From Sphingopyxis macrogoltabida (GTDB lineage Bacteria; Pseudomonadota; Alphaproteobacteria; Sphingomonadales; Sphingomonadaceae), in assembly GCF_001314325.1 (NCBI RefSeq), contig NZ_CP009430.1:358456-422455 (forward strand): a stretch of 64,000 nucleotides of DNA. Direction: 5' to 3'. Each line of letters starts with the position of its first letter. Positions within the stretch are counted from its first letter, which is position 1. Both the position numbers and the translations under genes were made by a program. Shown piece by piece: positions 24,302-32,625 of the stretch. The notes beneath the pieces are model-generated. The model made no database searches. It had not been told where the DNA came from and was given only the letters and a program-made list of their open reading frames with translations.

Positions 24302-26355
24302 CGACGCGCCCCGCATTTCGGCATCGGCTCCGTTGCCCAACGCTTCAGCTCCGCGATCGATCGCCGATATACGGCGTCGCGGTGGGCCGGCTGCCATTTA
24401 TTGTGATACTCGTCGGGGAAGACGAACATATCGACGACAACCCCGGCTTGCTTCAGCGCGGCGAAAGAGGCCAGCGCCATGCGTGCCTCACGGTCGGCTG
24501 TCTGAATGACGATCCGCGCACAGATTTTCGAGGCATTCATCGCCACGCTTGTGCGCTTCCAGCCGCGCTGGTCTTTCCCCGGTGGAAGATAATAGCCCCG
24601 ATCATTCATCCATTGCTCGTAGCGTGGACCGATCGATGTCATCGTGATCTGTGGATCCTCGCAGCATGTACTCAGCAGGGCCAGGGAAAAGACCCGCGAA
24701 TTGATGAGCGCATATGTCGCCGAAGACGCACCGTCGCTTAGGCCAGTGATTGCGATGCGGTTACCGTCGATAGCAGCGACACGCTTCGCTTCGGCAATGC
24801 CTTGGAGCAGCGAGTCATGCGCGCTGGCCCGGTCGAGGCGCAGTTCGACAATCTTTTCCGGTGACACCAATTTTCTGGCGCGCGCCATTGCCACTCCATA
24901 GTCGAGCGGGCGGCTGATACTAAGGACGGCGAAGCCCTCGGCCCCAATCGCTTGGATCGGATACTCGTCTCCTACGCCGCCCCGTAAGAAGCCACGCGTG
25001 TTATATTGGACGATCACCAGCGGCAGCGGCGCGCGCGACTGCGCGCCAGGGGGCAGGACGAGGTCGCCTATGCCCTCCAGCCCAAACCGATTGACCCAGC
25101 GAAGGCGGGTGACCGGACCTGGCATTAACGCGTCCCATTCGGGATTGAGGTTGGCAAGCGGGCGGGTCTCGCCCGATTCAAGATCTATCTCGATGACGTC
25201 GCGGGGACGTAGGGACGTCTCGCGTCCGCAGATCAACTGCGCCGCGAGTTGGCAGCCTGTGAACGCGTCTTCCGTCTCAGCAATTTGTCTCGGTGGCCTT
25301 ACTCCCGGTTGCCATACATAGATTCCCGTGGCAGCGCCTGCATAGCCTTGGCGGCGTAGATAGACGACACGGTGGGACGCGGCCTCCATCCATGCGGCGC
25401 TTACATCGGTGCATGCTTCTTCCTCGCAAGGGACAGGCTTGCCTTTGACCGTCGCGCGCACGCGCGAACGATAGGCGCCGACCGGCAACGGATCGGTAAC
25501 AATCTCTGCCTCATCGCTTGCCGTGACAGCGCCCGCCGCGTCCGCGGGCAGCCTTTTTAGGGGCGCATCTTGCCAATGCAAGCCGTCGGATAGATCGACC
25601 CGATATCTTTCGATCTCGAGCGCCTGCTCTTCGAAAGGCTCGGTCGTCGCCAGCATCCAAAAACGGGCATCATACCGATAGCCCGAGAGCCCTTCGGCCC
25701 TGAAGCGTTCCTGCTCGGGAGAACCATGGGAAACGAAATCCACCGATAGAATGGCCTCGCGGGGATTCCAGGTAAAATCCCTCACATCGGCCCCGGCCTT
25801 GGAGAAGCTCCGTGACTGGCCAGTCGCCGGCGATAGAACGTACAGCCGCGTTTCGCCTTGCTCCCGGCGCAGGAAAGCGAGCCAGCCAGCGTCATACGAC
25901 CATTTTGGCGTCAGCGCGGCCGCCATCCCCCTCGGGAAGCGTTTCAAACCATAAACGTCCAACACTTCCCGAATATATTCTCCTCCCGCGTCCAACAGCA
26001 CCGGCGGCGCGGTTGGAGAATTCAGGTCGAACAGGAGCACCGCTTGGCAATAATCATTTGCCGCTGGATCGGCCCTCCGAAGCTGGACAGCCAGCTTGGT
26101 GCCATCCGGCGACATAGCAAAGCCGGGCGCGAATGTTTCGGAGACCGCGCTCGAACCGAAATCTCGAAGCCCTATAAGATCGTCGGGGCGGACCGCGCGT
26201 TTTTCGGAAGCCGCGCGGGGGATGGGGACGATGCCGCGGCAGATCAAAGGCGTATCTGCCTGGACCGGCGTCGCGCCAACTCGATCCGTTGCCACGGAAA
26301 TACTGGCGAGCAGGCACAACGCCAGCTGGGTCCACGCGCGGCTCAACTGTTTCAT
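24298..26355 (-). CDS. Lasso peptide isopeptidase (S9 prolyl-oligopeptidase-like)
   Basis: 685 aa starting MKQLSRAWTQLALCLLASISV, a signal peptide, so the enzyme is likely periplasmic. A beta-propeller-like N-terminal half is followed by an alpha/beta-hydrolase: nucleophile elbow AITGLSDGASSATYAL and the late His in VFPDEYHNKWQPAHR. Homologues open the lasso ring amide of the partner peptide. The context, convergent with the C gene and followed by the TonB receptor, matches isopeptidase-type lasso clusters in which the peptide is imported and linearised. Confidence 0.85.
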   Translation of the reverse strand: MKQLSRAWTQLALCLLASISVATDRVGATPVQADTPLICRGIVPIPRAASEKRAVRPDDLIGLRDFGSSAVSETFAPGFAMSPDGTKLAVQLRRADPAANDYCQAVLLFDLNSPTAPPVLLDAGGEYIREVLDVYGLKRFPRGMAAALTPKWSYDAGWLAFLRREQGETRLYVLSPATGQSRSFSKAGADVRDFTWNPREAILSVDFVSHGSPEQERFRAEGLSGYRYDARFWMLATTEPFEEQALEIERYRVDLSDGLHWQDAPLKRLPADAAGAVTASDEAEIVTDPLPVGAYRSRVRATVKGKPVPCEEEACTDVSAAWMEAASHRVVYLRRQGYAGAATGIYVWQPGVRPPRQIAETEDAFTGCQLAAQLICGRETSLRPRDVIEIDLESGETRPLANLNPEWDALMPGPVTRLRWVNRFGLEGIGDLVLPPGAQSRAPLPLVIVQYNTRGFLRGGVGDEYPIQAIGAEGFAVLSISRPLDYGVAMARARKLVSPEKIVELRLDRASAHDSLLQGIAEAKRVAAIDGNRIAITGLSDGASSATYALINSRVFSLALLSTCCEDPQITMTSIGPRYEQWMNDRGYYLPPGKDQRGWKRTSVAMNASKICARIVIQTADREARMALASFAALKQAGVVVDMFVFPDEYHNKWQPAHRDAVYRRSIAELKRWATEPMPKCGARR

Positions 26356-26363
26356 GGCGCAGA

Positions 26364-28913
26364 TCAAAGCCTGTGCGACAGCGAAAGAGCGATGAAACGG
26401 CCAACCGGAGAATAGTTGGTCGAGTCATAGGGTTCTGCGAACGCCGCAGGCTGCAGATAGGGTGGTCTCCGATTGAAGAGGTTGCTGACGGTCAGCTGGG
26501 CTTTGAGACCGTCCAACCAGGGATTGTTGCTCGCGAGCGTGTAGCTTGCCGATAGATCAAAGGTCAGCATGGATTTCCCATCGCGGTAGGGAAGCCTGCG
26601 ACGATCTTCCACACCGCCGATGAGATTTGAGTATGCGAACAGGTCGAAGCCAGAACCGCTCCATCCGATGTTGCCACGAAAACGTAGGTGCGGCGCATTC
26701 CAGGCGGTGCCTGCCAGATCGAAATAGTTCGTGCTCTGACTGTTCTTTTGACGGCTCTCGATCCAGCTTCCGCCGACTGACGCCGCGAGCTGCCCACCTG
26801 CCATTGGCGTGCTGTAACTCAAGGTGACGTCGACGCCTTTGATCTTCTGCGACGCAACGTTTCGGACATAATTGTTGACCAGATAGGCGACATTGGCCGG
26901 ATCGAAGGCCCCACCCGTTGCATTCTGGAAGAAATCGGTGCCTGCGATCGCCGCGTTGACCTGATCGAGCGTGGGATTCAGGATGACCACATCCGAATAG
27001 ATAGCATTCAGGCTGTCGGAATAATTTCCGATCGGGGCCAGAACGCGGTCCCTATAATTGATCCGGAAATAGGAAAGCTCGACCGAAAGGCCCGGAACGC
27101 TCTCGGGATGTATATCAACCGACCAGGACTGGGTCGTGGCGCGCTCGGGCCGCAAATCGCGCGATCCGCCTGCGAGGATAAGCGCGGTTGATCCCGGCGG
27201 AGCATTGGACCCGAGAAAGAAGCTTGGCGGGAACAAAATACCCCCTGCCCTCTCGAACTGATCGCTGAGCCTCGGCGCTTTGAAAGATCGGCCCCAGGAT
27301 GCCTTGAAATCGACAGCAGCGCTCGGGCTGTAGACGAGCCCCAAGCGCGGAGTAAGGACGTCTCCCGCGAGTTTGTAGCTATCGTATCGCGCAGCGGCGG
27401 AGAGGGTGAGAGCGTGAAGCCACGGCGCGTCGTTGAGCCCGGAGACCAAGGGGACCGAAATCTCGCCGAACAGAAAGCGATCCTGTTCGCTCCCACCATT
27501 CCTCGACGTCACGCCGATCGCCTGATAGCGATTGCTTCGAAAACCACCGCCGACGACCGCACGGACAGTGCCGCCCGAAATGGCGAAGACCGGGCCCTCG
27601 AAATAGCCTTCGGCACCGTAGATCCGGTGACAGTAGCAAAGGCCACTTGCATAGAGCTGCGTATTTCCCGAGAAACCGGCAGTGAAATTATTCGTCCGCG
27701 TTTCGCCGTAAACGCCCGTTATCGAAAGACGCCAGGCGGGGCCGACGGGAAGCAAAAGGCTCGGCGCGACCGCGAAAGTCTCGTCATCGGTGTTCGATCG
27801 TTGCAGAACGCCGGCGGCCAAGCGGTTCACCGAGAATTTGCGCTTGTTATAATTGGCGTCAATGCTGAACTCGCCGCCGCCCGCGATCGTCTGGTTCGCG
27901 CTGAGAGTGAGCGAATGATTTGACTGTCCGGGGATCAGCGGAAAAGGCTCCCCGAGATAGGTCGTATAGTCTCGATCGGCTGCGTCGATTCTTGCGTCCC
28001 GCCGATAGCCATAGGCGGCAAGTAAGCCACCTCCTTGCCACTGCTGGCCAAAGGCGGCCTGATACTGCTGCGAGAAGCCGCCACCGTCGGTCGACGAACC
28101 GAGCCGGGTCCGCAGCGAAAGGCCGTCGAACGAGCGCCGGAGAATGACGTTCACGACGCCAGCGACGGCGTCCGAGCCATAGAGCGCGGAGGCGCCGTCC
28201 GGCACGATGTCGACGCGCTCGATCGCATCAATAGGGATAGCGGAGATATCGATGCCTTGGGCGAGCCCGCCGAACGCCAAGCGGTGACCGTTGAGCAACG
28301 TCAATGTCGCGTCTGCGCCGATTCCGCGCAGATTGACCGCCGAGCCGCCTGTCACATTTTGGTTGGTGAGGCCGCCCGCGACGGCGCCACGGCCTACACC
28401 TGGATTTTGTCCGCCGCCGAAATTCTGCGGCAGGGCCCGCAGGGCTTCTCCCATATCCCCGAAGCCGGCGCGGGTTATTCCTTCACGGTTGATTGTGATT
28501 TGAGGGGAGGCCAGCCTTCCGCCCTTGATACGCGAGCCCGTAACGGTGATTGCATCTTCGTCGCTGACCTGGTTGTCGGCTGGGGCAGCCACCGCAGATC
28601 CCGAATCCCCGATCAGAATGGCGCTCTGCGTGATCTGGATCGGAATGTCCGTTCCAGCGAGAAGCGCGCGTACTGCTTGCTCGAATGAATACTGTCCCTT
28701 CAGTGCTGGCGCAGTGCGCCCCTCCACGGCAGAGGACGCGATGATGATCTGGTGACCAGATGACCTTGCCACCGCGCGCAGCGACGTTTCCAGATCCTGC
28801 GCCGGAAGGTCGTAGTTGGCGGTCGCGGCGACTTGAGCGGCGACGGGCGCAGCAGGCGCGAGAATGGCTGCTGTGGCGAGCAGCGCGCTCGCCACACCGG
28901 TGCGAAATGTCAT
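26364..28913 (-). CDS. TonB-dependent receptor with STN signalling domain
   Basis: About 849 aa, starting MTFRTGVASALLATAAILAPAAPVAAQ (signal peptide). Next comes an STN domain (LETSLRAVARSSGHQIIIASSAVEGRTAPALKGQYS), the plug from ITVTGSRIKGGRLASPQ, and a beta-barrel ending GRFIALSLSHRL with terminal Leu after an aromatic-poor strand. The STN domain signals to FecR in FecA-type systems. Its stop is 8 nt before the isopeptidase ATG. The probable substrate is the lasso peptide of this cluster. Confidence 0.87.
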   Translation of the reverse strand: MTFRTGVASALLATAAILAPAAPVAAQVAATANYDLPAQDLETSLRAVARSSGHQIIIASSAVEGRTAPALKGQYSFEQAVRALLAGTDIPIQITQSAILIGDSGSAVAAPADNQVSDEDAITVTGSRIKGGRLASPQITINREGITRAGFGDMGEALRALPQNFGGGQNPGVGRGAVAGGLTNQNVTGGSAVNLRGIGADATLTLLNGHRLAFGGLAQGIDISAIPIDAIERVDIVPDGASALYGSDAVAGVVNVILRRSFDGLSLRTRLGSSTDGGGFSQQYQAAFGQQWQGGGLLAAYGYRRDARIDAADRDYTTYLGEPFPLIPGQSNHSLTLSANQTIAGGGEFSIDANYNKRKFSVNRLAAGVLQRSNTDDETFAVAPSLLLPVGPAWRLSITGVYGETRTNNFTAGFSGNTQLYASGLCYCHRIYGAEGYFEGPVFAISGGTVRAVVGGGFRSNRYQAIGVTSRNGGSEQDRFLFGEISVPLVSGLNDAPWLHALTLSAAARYDSYKLAGDVLTPRLGLVYSPSAAVDFKASWGRSFKAPRLSDQFERAGGILFPPSFFLGSNAPPGSTALILAGGSRDLRPERATTQSWSVDIHPESVPGLSVELSYFRINYRDRVLAPIGNYSDSLNAIYSDVVILNPTLDQVNAAIAGTDFFQNATGGAFDPANVAYLVNNYVRNVASQKIKGVDVTLSYSTPMAGGQLAASVGGSWIESRQKNSQSTNYFDLAGTAWNAPHLRFRGNIGWSGSGFDLFAYSNLIGGVEDRRRLPYRDGKSMLTFDLSASYTLASNNPWLDGLKAQLTVSNLFNRRPPYLQPAAFAEPYDSTNYSPVGRFIALSLSHRL

Positions 28914-29009
28914 GGATTTTCCCCCCACTTTATCAATCTGGAGCGGACGAAATCCCGCTCGAACATGGTAAGGACGCTTTGGATTTTGACATCCACGTTG
29001 GAAGCGAGA

Positions 29010-30026
29010 TTATTTCATCCTGCGCGTGAGAATTATCTCTCCCGACGCGCGTTGGATCTCCAATCCAAGCAGCTGCGCGAGGTTCACGGAAAGCGCTTCT
29101 GGATCGTCGATCCGAAACACGCCCGAGACCTCGATCGTGCCGAGCGTCGGATCGGCCAGCCTGACCTTCGTAACCGCGTAGCGGTTCATCTGGGCGATGA
29201 CGTCCGACAGCGGCGCCTTCCGGAACTCGACCATACCGGTTGGCCATTCATCGGCGGGCTCAGCCTGCGGCGGTGAGAGCCGGGGCGTCGCGCCACCATC
29301 ATAAAGCAGCCCCTCCCCCGGATTGAGTCGAGTTGCCTCCGCCCCGCGCGCACCGCCTCGGCGCATGACGTCGACCGCCCCTCTGATCAGGTGGACCTGG
29401 ACCTCCTGCCCGTTGACATAAGCTATGTCGAAGACCGTGCCGCGTGCGAGCACCGCCACCTCGCCGGCGTCGACGATGAATGGTCGGGCCTCATGTGCGA
29501 CCTCGAAGCGGGCGCGGCCGTGTTCGAGCCTTAGACGCCGAATGGTCTCGCTAAAGTCGACGGTCACAAGCGTGTCGGTGTCGATGATCAGCGTCGAGCC
29601 GTCCTGAAGCTTGACCGTACGGATTTCGCCGAGGCGTGTAGCATACTGGACCGCACCGAGGTTTCGGGTCGCCTCGATTGACGCTGAATGGATACCGCTA
29701 TCGTTCGGCAGCATTGGGACGGCGACAGTGCGCCAGGCGACGAACCCCACGATCGCGGCGGCGCCGATCCCCGTCATCCAGAGGCGCTTGGCCGCGCCGC
29801 GGACCGGTCGCGCGGGCGGAAGATTGTCCCAATCCACTCGTTTTCCGGCCGAATATAGATTGGCGATGCGATTATAGGCGGTGCGATGGAGGGCGCCGCG
29901 TGCGAGCCACCGCTCGAAATCCGGGCGGTGGCTTTCGGCTTCGTCCCCGCGCATTTTGACGAACCACTCGGTCGCCTCGCGATGGAGCTGATTGTTTTGA
30001 AAAGGGTTGCGACGTTGTTCAATCAT
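29010..30026 (-). CDS. FecR-family anti-sigma/transducer
   Basis: 338 aa. The N-terminal DUF4880-like segment is HREATEWFVKMRGDEAESHRPDFERWLARGALHRTAYNRI; there is one membrane span, LWMTGIGAAAIVGFVAW; the periplasmic FecR domain is TRLGEIRTVKLQDGSTLIIDTDT...DFSETIRRLRLEHGRARFEVAH; the C-terminal secretin-like domain is FRKAPLSDVIAQMNRYAVTKVRL. It passes the receptor signal to the ECF sigma factor. Its start overlaps the sigma-factor stop. The partner sigma gene is broken by an insertion, so this arm may no longer respond. Confidence 0.85.
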   Translation of the reverse strand: MIEQRRNPFQNNQLHREATEWFVKMRGDEAESHRPDFERWLARGALHRTAYNRIANLYSAGKRVDWDNLPPARPVRGAAKRLWMTGIGAAAIVGFVAWRTVAVPMLPNDSGIHSASIEATRNLGAVQYATRLGEIRTVKLQDGSTLIIDTDTLVTVDFSETIRRLRLEHGRARFEVAHEARPFIVDAGEVAVLARGTVFDIAYVNGQEVQVHLIRGAVDVMRRGGARGAEATRLNPGEGLLYDGGATPRLSPPQAEPADEWPTGMVEFRKAPLSDVIAQMNRYAVTKVRLADPTLGTIEVSGVFRIDDPEALSVNLAQLLGLEIQRASGEIILTRRMK

Positions 30027-30491
30027 CGGAGTTCACCCTGTGATCGAGATACCTGATGGCCTTCAGCATCTGAAGTTCGACTGCGCGGACTGTGATGCCC
30101 AGCCTCTCTGATATCTGTGAATAGGTGAGGTCTTCCTGGCGGCTCAGCCGGAACACCTCTCGCGTAAGCTCCGGGAGCTCGGCCAGCGCCGTCTCATACC
30201 GGCGCATGAAGTCCGCAGCGTCGATCATCCATTCCTGCTCCGGGGCCACCGCGAGGTCATTTGCCTCGTCGATCGGAACATGTACGGCCTTGGCCCAAAG
30301 CGGCGCCCGGTTCCTGCGACGCCACAGAACATGTCTGGCGACCCCCAGCAAATAGGCTTGGGGGGTCTGCGGCCGCGCGGGTGGCGGGGACGCGACGAGT
30401 TTGACGAACGTCTCCTGAACAAGGTCATGCACCTCATCTTGATTGTTGACAGCACTCCGGAGGTAGCGGGCCAGGTCGCGTCCGTCAAGGT
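30019..30491 (-). pseudogene. ECF sigma factor (FecI-like), C-terminal fragment
   Basis: Reading out of the IS256 end, the frame gives LDGRDLARYLRSAVNNQDEVHDLVQETFVKLVAS (region 2) and ends ELPELTREVFRLSRQEDLTYSQISERLGITVRAVELQMLKAIRYLDHRV (region 4). The usual N-terminus is missing because the element at 30492-31877 cuts it. A GTG at 30432 could start a shortened protein, but it would lack part of region 2. It is followed directly by FecR. Confidence 0.82.
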
Positions 30492-30523
30492 GGTGTAATT
30501 TCGGCTGTGGCCGTGGGCCATCG

Positions 30524-31738
30524 TCAGGCGGCTTTGGCGGTGATGTGTAGGGGCTGATTTTCCTCCTCGATCATGGGTTGGTTGAGTTCGGCCATGCCTT
30601 CGATCTGCATGTATCGGTGCTGGAGCTGCCACTCGTCGTTCTGCTCCATCAGCACAGCCCCGACGAGGCGGATGATGCTGTCTTCGTTCGGGAAGATTCC
30701 GACGACGTCGGCGCGGCGCTTGACCTCCTTGTTGAGCCGCTCGAGCGGATTGGTTGAGTGTAACTTCGTGCGGTGCTGGGTGGGAAAGCCGGTGTAGGCG
30801 AGCACGTCGGTTTCGGCCTCGTCCATGCAGGCGCCGAGCTTGGGCCAACGGGTGCGCAACTGGTCGGCGACCTGTCGCCAGACCTGCGTTGCGCTTTTCT
30901 GATCGGGCTGCAGGAAGACCTGGCGGATCGCGGCGGCGACGACAGTGTTCTGGCCCTTGGGCACATAGGACAGGGCATTGCGCATGAAGTGCACCCGGCA
31001 GCGCTGCCAGGTGGCGCCCATGACGCGGGTGATCGCGCCCTTGAGGCCCTCGTGAGCATCGGAGATGACCAGCTTCACGCCGGTAAGACCGCGCCGAACA
31101 AGGTCCTTCAGGAAGTCGGACCAGAAGACCTCCGCTTCCGAGGGGCCGATATGCAGGCCGACGATCTCGCGCCGGCCCTCGGTGTTGACGGCCATGGCGA
31201 TTATTGCGGCAACGCTGATGATCCGCCCGCCTTCGCGTACCTTGAGATAGGTGGCATCGAGCCAGAGATACGGCCATTCGCCGGTGAGCGGGCGTTTCAG
31301 AAAGGCATGGACGCGCTCGTCAATGTCCTTGCAAAGCTTGGAGACGGTGGACTTGGAGATGCCGGTCATGCCCATGGCCTGGACGAGTTCATCGACCCGC
31401 CGGGTGCTGACCCCGCCGATCCACGCTTCCTGGATCACCGCAACCAGCGCTTTCTCGACCATCTTGCGGGGCTCAAGGAAGCCCGGAAAGTAGGACCCAG
31501 CACGCAGCTTGGGGATTTTCAGGTTCAGCGTGCCTACCCGGGTATCCAGCGAACGGTCGCGATAGCCGTTGCGCCAGGTCGCGCGCTCGCTGCTGCGTTC
31601 GTGGCGACCCGCGCCGATCAGGCCATCAACGTCGGCCTCCATGATCAGCTGCAGCACGTTCTCGGCGATGGTGCGCAAAAAATCCGGTTGGCCGCCCTTC
31701 GCAGCAAGCTCTTCGATCAGTAATCTGTCCTCGGTCAT
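30524..31738 (-). CDS. IS256-family (mutator-type) transposase
   Basis: 404 aa from MTEDRLLIEELAAKGGQPDF; a longer frame upstream reads through the palindrome. Motifs of the family are present: WLDATYLKVREGGRI (first Asp), KLVISDAHEGLKGAI (second Asp), and TNPLERLNKEVKRRADVVGIFPN (Glu region). The length is typical. It lies antisense to nothing; it reads in the same direction as the interrupted sigma gene. Confidence 0.9.
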   Translation of the reverse strand: MTEDRLLIEELAAKGGQPDFLRTIAENVLQLIMEADVDGLIGAGRHERSSERATWRNGYRDRSLDTRVGTLNLKIPKLRAGSYFPGFLEPRKMVEKALVAVIQEAWIGGVSTRRVDELVQAMGMTGISKSTVSKLCKDIDERVHAFLKRPLTGEWPYLWLDATYLKVREGGRIISVAAIIAMAVNTEGRREIVGLHIGPSEAEVFWSDFLKDLVRRGLTGVKLVISDAHEGLKGAITRVMGATWQRCRVHFMRNALSYVPKGQNTVVAAAIRQVFLQPDQKSATQVWRQVADQLRTRWPKLGACMDEAETDVLAYTGFPTQHRTKLHSTNPLERLNKEVKRRADVVGIFPNEDSIIRLVGAVLMEQNDEWQLQHRYMQIEGMAELNQPMIEEENQPLHITAKAA

Positions 31739-31816
31739 CGGGAACTCCTCTTCGTCACGGTTGAAGTGTGCAAACTCCACCATAACGATGAACCCGGTGG
31801 CCACCAGCGACGCCGC

Positions 31817-31848
31817 ATTCCGGGGTGGGGCATGCCCCACCCCGGAAT
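31817..31848. repeat. 32-bp perfect palindrome inside the IS256 element
   Basis: ATTCCGGGGTGGGGCA followed by its exact reverse complement, between the right terminal repeat and the transposase start. It would form a very stable hairpin in transcripts entering from outside and could keep the transposase silent. Confidence 0.75.
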
Positions 31849-31877
31849 ACACCATCGCCTACACCGGAAATTACACC

Positions 31878-31991
31878 ACGAGCGCGGACGCTAACGCGGG
31901 CCAGGCGCGGTGCCTCCGATCGAAACAGGCGGTCCAGCCAGCGTTCGGTGGCTTCCGGCGAGAGGGCGCCGTCACGCGGCGCGTCGCTCAT
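31878..31991 (-). pseudogene. ECF sigma factor, N-terminal fragment
   Basis: Starts at the ATG ending 31991: MSDAPRDGALSPEATERWLDRLFRSEAPRLAR, then VSVRAR before the IS. The opening is typical of FecI-like sigma factors. It does not join cleanly to the C-terminal piece: both fragments include the LAR position (PRLAR here, RDLAR there). The two may come from related but different genes brought together by the IS. Confidence 0.65.
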
Positions 31992-32625
31992 CTCTTCGCC
32001 TCGCGCGCAAGCGATCGCCCATCGATCTTGGAGTGAAAAGAAATGAGAACCATGGACAACGCCGCTCAGCAATGCATGCGCGTTCCTGCCCGCTTGGGCA
32101 TTGAGGCGCAGAATGTGACGGCCGACCATGGACAGTCGATCGTATTTGGATCGTGCGGCTCCGCGATGCAGGGCCGCTGGATAGATGTTATGCACACCTG
32201 CCTCGCTCCGCGCAAGTCCAAGGCCAGCGGCGTCGGGTGCTTGTCTTGCTCCGGGTCTCGATAGATCGGTCGCTCTACTACGACCGGACGAAACTCACTC
32301 GCGCCCGTAAATAGTATGATTGTCGAACATTTATGATCGCCAACAATCAACATCGGGAGTTCGCGCCGTTGGAACGGGAGGACTTTCTGAGATTTTGGTC
32401 TATCCGGCAGCAGGCGAGAAACGGAGCCGTTCAGCGCCGAGGTAATCAATGCTGTTCTCCCGCGATATTTGCGTGGAGGGGCGGGCATATATTGCGCGCG
32501 TGACGTGTTTTGACTTATTCGAGCGGACCGGATTGGGGCTACAATTTAGCCTCAGTTCCAGCGAATTTGCCTTCGGACATCACCGATCGATGGAGCGCGG
32601 TTCGCTCAACAACACCACGCCGGTA
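31992..32625. other. Gene-poor region right of the sigma locus
   Basis: No coding frame here has convincing composition; short open frames on both strands are shadow-like or interrupted. GC is lower around 32300-32560 than in the neighbouring genes. It may be decayed DNA between the lasso cluster and the RES-domain gene. Confidence 0.45.

Larger units (their letters stand above)
30492..31877 (-). mobile_element. IS256-family insertion sequence
   Basis: 1386 bp. The ends are imperfect inverted repeats: GGTGTAATTTCGGCTGTGG at the left and GGTGTAATTTCCGGTGTAGG read inward from the right. The flanking 8-mers (GTCAAGGT left, ACGAGCGC right) do not match, so there is no target duplication, which points to deletion or recombination after insertion. 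It contains one transposase gene and a 32-bp palindrome near the right end. Confidence 0.85.

Noticed and set aside
30484..31885. Target-site duplication for the IS256 element
   Set aside because: The flanking 8-mers do not match in any register of 8 or 9 bp.
31755..32195. A 146-codon minus-strand protein crossing the IS256 end
   Set aside because: It reads from unrelated DNA through the sigma N-terminus into the IS; only the sigma part from 31991 is meaningful.
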